Made by a program: the position numbers and the translations under genes. Of a stretch of DNA of 34,281 nt, positions 7,057 through 12,442 are shown in pieces; position 1 is the first letter of the stretch; every line of letters begins with the position of its first letter. The notes under the pieces were generated by a model that was not told the origin of the DNA, searched no databases, and saw nothing but the letters and a program-made list of their open reading frames with translations. The DNA comes from a virus: positions 1 to 34,281 of IMG/VR virus record IMGVR_UViG_3300043661_000050; one strand, written 5' to 3'.

Positions 7057-7437
7057 GTGAAGACCGACTACAAGCCCGACTGGGTGATGCTCGGAGTTCC
7101 CAGGGCACCCGGTATGGGAGTGCGGCTGTACGCCTGCAAGGAACTGCCGTCAGCGGACTTCCAGATCACCGAGGCCGGCTTTGAGGCCGCGTGGGCGCTG
7201 GACGTGACGATGAAGAACGTCCTGGTCATCGACAAGCCGACCTACGGTGAGGCGATAGCGCGGCTGTTCGAGATCTGGCAGCCCGGCAGCGAGCGTCCGG
7301 CGATTGAGGGGAAGCGGGCGCTTCCGGCTGGCAGCGGGCGGACAGATGCCGGGCCGGCGCAGGGTGGCGTCACGCTCGGGCCGCTGCCAGTACCTGCGCC
7401 GGCAGGCACCGAGGGAAACCCCGTCACGCAGCCTTAG
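7057..7437 (+). CDS. Unknown protein, paralogue of the gene at 6405
   Basis: A 126-residue protein. The first 85 residues repeat the framework of the 6405 product: YKPDWVMLGVPRAP, a KELPSADFQ segment, then LFEIWQPGSERPAIEG. A Pro/Gly/Ala-rich tail of about 40 residues has no counterpart in the paralogue. The GTG start is two bases after the stop of the zinc-ribbon gene. Its 3' end overlaps the opposite gene 7424-8320 by 14 bases. Family unknown to me. Confidence 0.6.
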   Translation: MKTDYKPDWVMLGVPRAPGMGVRLYACKELPSADFQITEAGFEAAWALDVTMKNVLVIDKPTYGEAIARLFEIWQPGSERPAIEGKRALPAGSGRTDAGPAQGGVTLGPLPVPAPAGTEGNPVTQP

Positions 7438-8320
7438 CGGTCGCCGGCTCGGCCGCAGCCTTCGCGTGCATCACCGCTGCCCGCTTGGCCAGTGCCATCG
7501 CCTGCTTCGGCGACAGCCCCTTCCTGATCAGCTTGGCGTACACCAGCGCGACCTCAGCGGACATGGCCTGAGCCTTCGGCGCCGTCTTGCCAGCAGCTTT
7601 CCCCGCGCCGCCCTGCGAGGTCACGCGCGGCCCGTCCGGCGCTGACACCGCCGGCGTGGAATGCGGCAGCGCGGCCGCCAGGTCCAGCGTGTCCTGATGC
7701 TCGGCCGCGTAGCCTCTCAGGTTCGCGATCCCGCCGCCCGCAGGTGTCGCCGCGCCGCCGTTCTGCGCGGCCGGGAAACCCGCCGCCGGCCTGGCTGCCG
7801 CGATCTTGTTGTGGTAGGCGATCAGCCCCGCCATCGCCCCGGCCATGCTGCCCGACGCCGGGGTCCTGGTGCCGTTGGCGTGCGTGGCCTGCCAGCCGCT
7901 GCCCGCCGGGGAGAGCGTCCCGACCTTCATCCCGGTCGACTTGTGCTGGACCATGACCACGCCCGGCGCTGACCGGGACGCCTGGACGTCAGCCGCGCCC
8001 CGGATGACCGGCATCCTGCGCGCTGTCCTGGTCGCCATCTCGATTGCCTCTCCGTCGCCTGCGCCCTGGAACGCCCACGTGCCTTTCACGCCCGGCGCGT
8101 CCGTGGCCTTGAGCTGCTTCGCCCGCCTGACGATCAGTGCCTTGAGCGCGGGCCACTTGGCCGGGTCTACGCGGCCTTTCGCCCGGATCGCCTTTTTCAG
8201 GTAGGCGAGATCGGGGATAGGCGCGGTCCCGCCGGCGAGAGCCTGCCCTTCGGCGGCGAGTTTCCTGCGGCCTGCCGCGCGCTGCGGTGCCGGGGTCTTC
8301 ACTTGCCCCCCCGCGCTCAC
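7424..8320 (-). CDS. Head-module protein of unknown function (298 aa)
   Basis: An Ala-, Lys- and Gly-rich protein. Residues 36-70 contain PIPDLAYLKKAIRAKGRVDP followed by KALIVRRAKQL, a short helical module that I know as recurrent in actinophage capsid and prohead-protease proteins, where it lies beside structural domains. The centre (residues 105-160) is beta-rich with IRGAADVQASRSAPGVVMVQ and a GTLSPAGSGWQATHANGTR segment. The C-terminus is a lysine/alanine helix. The GTG start overlaps the stop of the HAD-like gene by four bases. A structural or assembly-related role is likely from its place between the ParB-domain protein and the protease. Confidence 0.6.
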   Translation of the reverse strand: MSAGGQVKTPAPQRAAGRRKLAAEGQALAGGTAPIPDLAYLKKAIRAKGRVDPAKWPALKALIVRRAKQLKATDAPGVKGTWAFQGAGDGEAIEMATRTARRMPVIRGAADVQASRSAPGVVMVQHKSTGMKVGTLSPAGSGWQATHANGTRTPASGSMAGAMAGLIAYHNKIAAARPAAGFPAAQNGGAATPAGGGIANLRGYAAEHQDTLDLAAALPHSTPAVSAPDGPRVTSQGGAGKAAGKTAPKAQAMSAEVALVYAKLIRKGLSPKQAMALAKRAAVMHAKAAAEPATAKAA

Positions 8321-8784
8321 GCGTAGCCCTGAACCTGCGCGGGAGGATCGCCGTCGCGAGCCGCGCGAACGGCATCTCTCACCTTGTCGAGCCCGGTCCT
8401 GCTGTCAGGCAGCGGCGTACCCGGGTCGCCCAGCGACAGGAAGTCCAGCGCCTGCGCCCAGCTCTCGAACCTGACGCCCCGGTCATCGATGTAGGCGACC
8501 GCCGGCAGCTTGCGGCTCGTGACCAGCAGGTAGCCGCGCTCGTTCCAGAGGCCCTTTCGCGGAACGCGGGTCACGCACTCGATGCCGTGCCCCGACCGGT
8601 CCTCGATCCACCGCGCGACCTGCCGGGGTTTGCGCGAGGTATGGATGAAGACCCCGTAGCGCTGCATCAGCCGCGTCAGCCCGGCGACGGCACCCGGCAC
8701 GAAATCGCCGTAGATCGAGCCGTCCTGCCAGCCGCGCTTGTAGTCGTGGATTACGCCGTCAAAGTCCACGGCGACAGTGGTCAC
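8317..8784 (-). CDS. HAD-fold hydrolase-like protein (155 aa)
   Basis: A 155-residue protein with the haloacid-dehalogenase motif I VAVDFDGVIHDY, giving candidate nucleophile Asp7 and acid Asp9. Motif II is probably FIHTSRK (Thr49/Ser50) and the metal-binding acids are the pair Asp100-Asp101 in VAYIDDRGVRFESW. HAD enzymes hydrolyse phosphate esters; phage members of this short type may act on nucleotides or on 5'/3' phosphates of nucleic acid, but the substrate cannot be read from the sequence. It is coupled to the downstream gene by a GTGA overlap. All key acids are present, so it is probably active. Confidence 0.75.
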   Translation of the reverse strand: MTTVAVDFDGVIHDYKRGWQDGSIYGDFVPGAVAGLTRLMQRYGVFIHTSRKPRQVARWIEDRSGHGIECVTRVPRKGLWNERGYLLVTSRKLPAVAYIDDRGVRFESWAQALDFLSLGDPGTPLPDSRTGLDKVRDAVRAARDGDPPAQVQGYA

Positions 8785-8922
8785 GATTCGATCCTCTCGG
8801 CGCGCAGTGGATCGCGGTGCCGCCGCCCGGGATGCTCGCCAGCCCTGGCGACGCGCTGTCGGTTGACATGCTGCCCGCGCGTACCTCGATTTTGCTGTCG
8901 GTGCCCGTAGACGACCGCTAGA

Positions 8923-10194
8923 TCACAGCGCCTTGGCCTGCGCGTCCAGCTTGGCCGCCTCAGCGTCCAGTGCCCTGGCCTGCGCGCGCAGCGTCACCAC
9001 GTGAGAGCGCATCGAGGCGATGGACCTGGCACGGGCAGCGATCGTGACGCCTGCCGCCGAAGTGGTCACGGCCTTGGCTGCGGTGCTGGCCTTCGCGGTC
9101 GTAGCGGTCGCTGCCTTCGTGCCCGAGGCGGACGCGGCAGCGGTCTTCGCGGCAGCCGCGCGTGCGGCTTTCTGCGTCTTCACGGCGGCGCGGAGCGCGG
9201 CGACGCCGGCGGTGATCTCGCGGCGGACCTGCGCGGCGCGGTCCCGGTACGTGGCCGCCTGCGCGCGGAGCTGCGCCGCCCTGGCCGCTCGCCGGCCGTG
9301 GCTCATGCCCGCGCCCGGTGCCGGTTTCGCTGACGCGGTGCTGGCGGCGCTGCCGAACTGGCCGCCTGCCGGTGTTCCCGGCGGGACACGGGGGTGAGCG
9401 CCGGCGTCCCATGCCAGCTCGATGCCGCCCGGCTCGCCCGCGTGGGCGTGGGCCGTGGCTTTCGCGGCTTCCCACTGGCCGAGGGCGGCTGCGGCTGCGG
9501 CGCGGACCCCGGGTGAGACTTTCCCCTGCCCGCGTGCCCACCGCTGGACCGCGCCGATCGCGAGCTGGATAGCGGACGACTCGTCTTCGGCGCGCCCGGT
9601 CCGCAGCAGGGCGTGAGCGATGTTCTGGATGTAGGAGGGGAGGCTGAGTCCCTTGACCCGGAACAGTCCCGGCCCTGACGGTGACCCGAACGGGTGAGGG
9701 GTCACCGCGAGCGCCGGGGTCTGCGCGCTCAGCTCGACCGCCGGACCGTCGCCGGCGAGCTGCCGGGAGTGCGCCGATTCCCACGGCCCGTGCGCTGCCG
9801 CCGCTGTCCCGACGTACGCGCTGACCCAGCCGTCCGCCTCGCTCGCGGTGATACGGCTGTGGCCGTCGACCGCGAACAGCTTGCCGCCGCCTGCCGGGCG
9901 CACCAGGATCACCGGCTTGCGGTGCCCGGCCGCGATCTTCTTGCGCATCGACTGGAGCTTGGCCTTGTCCGCCGCCGCCGCCGCCCACTCGGCTTTCCCG
10001 CTGGCCCGGTCGACCTGCGACAGGGGAACGCGGGCCGGGCCGGCCCATGACAGCGCGGCGACCCATGCCAGGGCGTTCGGCGGGTAGTCGCGCCTGAGCT
10101 GCGCCCGTACCCGGCTGGCGATGTCCGGGGCGGCCGGGGTTTTCAGCGCGGCGGAAGGATCAGCGAGGGCAGCAGCGGGCGCGGCCATGCTCAC
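8923..10194 (-). CDS. ParB/Srx-domain phage structural protein (423 aa)
   Basis: A multi-domain protein. Residues 50-130 form a ParB/sulfiredoxin-like domain: helix MRKKIAAGHRKPVILVRP, then KLFAVDGHSRITASEADGW, where DGHSR is the phosphate-binding and catalytic loop of the fold. Residues 176-245 (VKGLSLPSYIQNIAHALLRT, then AIGAVQRWARGQGKVSPGVR) are a helical module found in many actinobacterial prophage structural proteins. VPPGTPAGGQFGS (269-281) is a linker frequent in phage head proteins. The last 140 residues are Ala-rich coiled coil. GTG 10194 has GAGG six bases upstream; ATG 10188 is an alternative. It may be a minor head protein carrying an ATPase or nuclease-like domain. Confidence 0.7.
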   Translation of the reverse strand: MSMAAPAAALADPSAALKTPAAPDIASRVRAQLRRDYPPNALAWVAALSWAGPARVPLSQVDRASGKAEWAAAAADKAKLQSMRKKIAAGHRKPVILVRPAGGGKLFAVDGHSRITASEADGWVSAYVGTAAAAHGPWESAHSRQLAGDGPAVELSAQTPALAVTPHPFGSPSGPGLFRVKGLSLPSYIQNIAHALLRTGRAEDESSAIQLAIGAVQRWARGQGKVSPGVRAAAAAALGQWEAAKATAHAHAGEPGGIELAWDAGAHPRVPPGTPAGGQFGSAASTASAKPAPGAGMSHGRRAARAAQLRAQAATYRDRAAQVRREITAGVAALRAAVKTQKAARAAAAKTAAASASGTKAATATTAKASTAAKAVTTSAAGVTIAARARSIASMRSHVVTLRAQARALDAEAAKLDAQAKAL

Positions 10195-10204
10195 CGCCCG
10201 CCTC

Positions 10205-10210
10205 TATGAT
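10205..10210 (+). promoter_or_regulatory. Candidate leaderless -10 (TATGAT) for the gene at 10218
   Basis: TATGAT, one base from the consensus TATAAT, seven bases before ATG 10218. Confidence 0.55.
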
Positions 10211-10217
10211 GGCCCGC

Positions 10218-10529
10218 ATGACCAAGCCCCCGGCGCTGCTGAAAGCGGCCTTCCCGGACCCGCAGAAGGCAGCGGACCGGCTCGTGCCGCTCGGCTGGTG
10301 CAACCAGTGCGTCGGCGAGGCCAAGCAGGCCGAGGCATCCGGAGCGCCGCAGGCACCGCAGATCAGCGCCGCCGTGACCTTGATCCTGTCGGTGCAGCAG
10401 GTGCCGCTTCCGCAGGGCATGAGCATGGCCGTGGTGCCGCTGCCGGCGTGCTGGCGGCATATCGTGCTGTCGCGCAGTTCCGGGCTGCTCGCCGCGGCTG
10501 GCGCCGTTCCCGGCGTGCGGACGGGCTAG
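10218..10529 (+). CDS. Small cysteine-containing protein (103 aa)
   Basis: A 103-residue protein starting MTKPPALLKAAFPDPQKAAD. It holds GWCNQCVGEAKQ (a CxxC knuckle) and later PACWRH, so a zinc site from CxxC plus Cys/His is plausible. The middle is beta-rich (ISAAVTLILSVQQVPLP). I chose ATG 10218 because TATGAT is seven bases upstream; the earlier in-frame ATG at 10206 lies inside that hexamer. Divergent from the ParB-domain gene. Small CxxC proteins of this kind are common in actinophages; role unknown. Confidence 0.55.
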   Translation: MTKPPALLKAAFPDPQKAADRLVPLGWCNQCVGEAKQAEASGAPQAPQISAAVTLILSVQQVPLPQGMSMAVVPLPACWRHIVLSRSSGLLAAAGAVPGVRTG

Positions 10530-10667
10530 CAACGGCACCAGCGCGGCGGCGATGAACCCTGCTGCCCGGTGTTTCATGAGCCGAAACCGAAACCGGAAAG
10601 GCCGTCCCGCGATCTCCGCGGGCACCATGCCGGACAGCAAGCCTGAGGCAAACAGTAGCGCGCGCGC

Positions 10668-10859
10668 TCAGCCCGCCAGCGCGGCCAGGTCGAACTCCCC
10701 GGCCTTGACCGCCGCGGTGAACGCCTCCCACCCGGCGGGGGTGAACGCGAGGATCTCGTCTTCGGGCCAGCGGCTGCGGCGCATCGTCACCCGGCCGTCC
10801 CGCAAGGCCACCTCGGCGCTGTCCTCGTCGCCGCGTCGCGATGGCCTGCGCCAGGTCAT
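10668..10859 (-). CDS. DUF397-family small protein (63 aa)
   Basis: A 63-residue protein that matches DUF397: a basic start MTWRRPSRRGDEDSAEVAL, then VTMRRSRWPEDEILAFTPAG and the diagnostic WEAFTAAVKAGEFDL. In Streptomyces, DUF397 proteins usually pair with XRE-type regulators and are often horizontally spread. Here no XRE gene is adjacent; instead the ATG overlaps the TGA stop of the MuF-like head gene (ATGA), so it is made with the head proteins. Its role in that setting is unknown. Confidence 0.75.
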   Translation of the reverse strand: MTWRRPSRRGDEDSAEVALRDGRVTMRRSRWPEDEILAFTPAGWEAFTAAVKAGEFDLAALAG

Positions 10860-11524
10860 GCGGCTTCTCCGGCCGACGGCAGGATCGCGGCACCGCGAAA
10901 CGGGCGAACCGGGATACAACGGCATGTAGCGCCGTGGACCATGCCAGGATAAGCAGGGTGCCCTTCCACGACCGGCGGCCGGGCGGCGCGGAAGTTGCTG
11001 CCTGACGCCGCGCGGCAGCCGGGCGTGCACGCGGCGTCGGTGACCGCCTGCCAGCCCAGCAGCGGCCCGTACAGAGACGCCGCCGAGTCCACCCGCGACC
11101 CTGCCAGCATCCGCTGCTGCGACGCCGCCGCATGCTGGGCCAGGTACCGCTGCTCGGCCGCTGCCGCCGCCTGAACAGCCTCAGCGACAGGAAGGCCGCG
11201 CGACTGCGCTGCCGTGGCCGCCTGCTGGACCCGCTGCGCCGCCGACAGGAAGAACTGCGCCCTCCGCAGGGTGCTGGCCCGCACTGCCCACCGTGACGCC
11301 GGCCCGGTTCCCTCGGTGACCGCCTGCGGCCACGCCATCACCAGCCGGACGGCCGCTGCCAGCGCGAGGTACCCGACTCCGGCGGCGGCCATCAGCGTGC
11401 CCAGTGCCGCGACTGCTCCCGCTACGGTGACCGCGCCTGCCAGGACCGGGATGATCGCGGCGATGAGCTGCGCCTGAGACGGCTTGCGCTGCCGGGGCGG
11501 TGCTTGCGCGGTCGCTGCGGGCAC
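10856..11524 (-). CDS. MuF-like minor head protein
   Basis: A 222-residue protein with an Ala-rich N-terminal half, including hydrophobic stretch 20-62 and coiled-coil-like helices around 95-140. The C-terminus carries the phage MuF signature: W158, CTPGCRAASG (Cys166, Cys170), a PPVVEGHPAYPGMVHGATCR segment with Pro193-Gly194, His197 and the pair Cys201/Cys203. MuF proteins bind the portal and the inside of the procapsid, and follow the portal gene as here. It is shorter than most (often 250-400 residues). The GTG start has only a weak ribosome site. Confidence 0.75.
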   Translation of the reverse strand: MPAATAQAPPRQRKPSQAQLIAAIIPVLAGAVTVAGAVAALGTLMAAAGVGYLALAAAVRLVMAWPQAVTEGTGPASRWAVRASTLRRAQFFLSAAQRVQQAATAAQSRGLPVAEAVQAAAAAEQRYLAQHAAASQQRMLAGSRVDSAASLYGPLLGWQAVTDAACTPGCRAASGSNFRAARPPVVEGHPAYPGMVHGATCRCIPVRPFRGAAILPSAGEAA

Positions 11525-11544
11525 CGGTTTCCACCGCCTGGTCC

Positions 11545-11550
11545 TAGGCT
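11545..11550 (+). promoter_or_regulatory. Candidate leaderless -10 (TAGGCT) for the gene at 11557
   Basis: TAGGCT six bases before ATG 11557, in the gap between the MuF gene and the plus-strand cluster. Confidence 0.5.
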
Positions 11551-11556
11551 GGGCGG

Positions 11557-11692
11557 ATGGTGCCCGGCGACGCCCGGTGCGGCTGGGGCAAGCGCGCTCG
11601 CTTCACCAGGTGCGGCCTGCGAGCGTTGCGGACGCGATGCCGAGGCGTTCGCGCGGAAGGTGCTAAAGCTTCGCCGTAGTCTGCGGCCGTGA
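11557..11692 (+). pseudogene. Small zinc-ribbon gene with an apparent +1 frameshift
   Basis: The ATG with a well-placed TAGGCT hexamer starts a frame reading MVPGDARCGWGKRARFTRCG. About 20 codons in, the coding sense moves to the next frame, which continues ACERCGRDAEAFARKVLKLR and ends in a TGA overlapping the following GTG (GTGA). The second frame has no start codon of its own downstream of 11504. Together they give a small CxWG...CERC zinc-ribbon protein. One extra base near 11612-11618 would explain it. Mutation and sequence error cannot be told apart here. Confidence 0.4.
11677..11682 (+). promoter_or_regulatory. Candidate leaderless -10 (TAGTCT) for the gene at 11689
   Basis: TAGTCT six bases before GTG 11689. 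The TAG would also stop the unshifted frame of the gene upstream. Confidence 0.4.
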
Positions 11693-11943
11693 GCCGATCC
11701 GAGTACCCGTGGGAACTGGTCATCACCCTGGGCAGGCCCTTCACCGTCTGCGTAGGTGACAAAGACGTGACAGCCCGCGACGGCGAGATCGTGATCCCGT
11801 TCGATAACCGGGCCTCAGCCGAGGCCGCCGCGCGGGAAACCAGCGTGAGCGTGCGGCAGGGCCGGGTCGTCATCGCCGGGGAAGTGATCGCTGCCGTCCG
11901 GGAGATTACCGATGGGGCGACGGCCGAGGGAGGTGCGCCGTGA
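11689..11943 (+). CDS. Small hypothetical protein (84 aa)
   Basis: An 84-residue, mostly beta protein: YPWELVITLGRPFTVCVGDK, then DGEIVIPFDNRASAEAAARE and VVIAGEVIAAVREITDGA. It has no membrane segment and one cysteine. The GTG overlaps the stop of the preceding frame, and its own stop overlaps the GTG of the next gene, giving a three-gene coupled set. A TAGTCT hexamer six bases upstream may add an internal leaderless start. Family not recognised. Confidence 0.6.
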   Translation: MSRSEYPWELVITLGRPFTVCVGDKDVTARDGEIVIPFDNRASAEAAARETSVSVRQGRVVIAGEVIAAVREITDGATAEGGAP

Positions 11944-12152
11944 CGGCAAGGACAGGTGACTGGCTGCAGACGATGGCAGCCGAACTCAAGGCCGTGAGAG
12001 ACGGCCCGTGCCACTGCCCGGCCCTCCACGCGGTGACCGGGACGTGCCCTGAGACGGCGCAAACCGCCGTGCAGGCCGGTGATGCCACGGTGCGGATGTG
12101 CCGCTCGTGCGCGGTGGCCGAGCGTGACCAGCAGGCCAGGACGCTACGCTGA
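11940..12152 (+). CDS. Small Cys/His-rich protein (70 aa)
   Basis: A 70-residue protein with CHCPALHAVTGTC in the middle and CRSCAVAERDQQA near the end: six cysteines and histidines in a spacing suited to a zinc site. The start GTG overlaps the preceding stop (GTGA). It is the last gene of the plus-strand trio lying between the MuF and portal genes. Role unknown. Confidence 0.55.
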   Translation: MTARTGDWLQTMAAELKAVRDGPCHCPALHAVTGTCPETAQTAVQAGDATVRMCRSCAVAERDQQARTLR

Positions 12153-12241
12153 GGCTACCCCCGGGGCGCGCAAGCGGGCCGGCGAAGCGGTACCAGCGAA
12201 CCGGCTAGGGACTACTAAACTGCGCCGCCTGCCCTGCCTGA

Positions 12242-12430
12242 TCAGCGGCGGCGGCCGGCGCAAGTAGCGGGAACGGCCTCGGGGATCCCTGGCTCTCTGA
12301 GTCCTCGCACCCCGTGCTGGCAGTCGCACCACGTCAGCTCCAGCGCGGCGAACGCCCGCGGGTCCAGCGGATCAAGACGGTTCTGCCGGCACAGCTCATG
12401 ATGCGCGACGCGGCACGGCTGGCAGATCAC
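12242..12430 (-). CDS. Small zinc-finger-like protein (62 aa)
   Basis: A 62-residue protein beginning MICQPCRVAHHELCRQNRLD and continuing ALELTWCDCQHGV. The ligands CxxC-x3-HHxxC and CDCQH suggest one zinc site. The C-terminal 20 residues are Pro/Arg rich and may not be structured. No Shine-Dalgarno sequence is present; TAGGGT stands six bases before the GTG and starts with the TAG stop codon of the portal gene. So it may be made from its own leaderless message although it lies in the head operon. The 89 bases between its stop and 12152 hold nothing that I can identify. Confidence 0.6.
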   Translation of the reverse strand: MICQPCRVAHHELCRQNRLDPLDPRAFAALELTWCDCQHGVRGLREPGIPEAVPATCAGRRR

Positions 12431-12436
12431 CCCGTC

Positions 12437-12442
12437 ACCCTA
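12437..12442 (-). promoter_or_regulatory. Candidate leaderless -10 (TAGGGT) overlapping the portal stop
   Basis: On the minus strand TAGGGT is followed by GACGGG and GTG 12430. Its TAG is the stop codon of the portal gene. Confidence 0.45.

Noticed and set aside
10530-10640. Minus-strand frame with a signal-like start MKHRAAGFIAAALVPLLARP
   Set aside because: No ribosome site, and it continues as antisense of the gene at 10218; kept only as a weak possibility for a small membrane peptide.
12153-12241. Possible RNA gene or terminator downstream of the plus-strand trio
   Set aside because: No cloverleaf or hairpin with T-run could be drawn; some GC-rich inverted pieces only.
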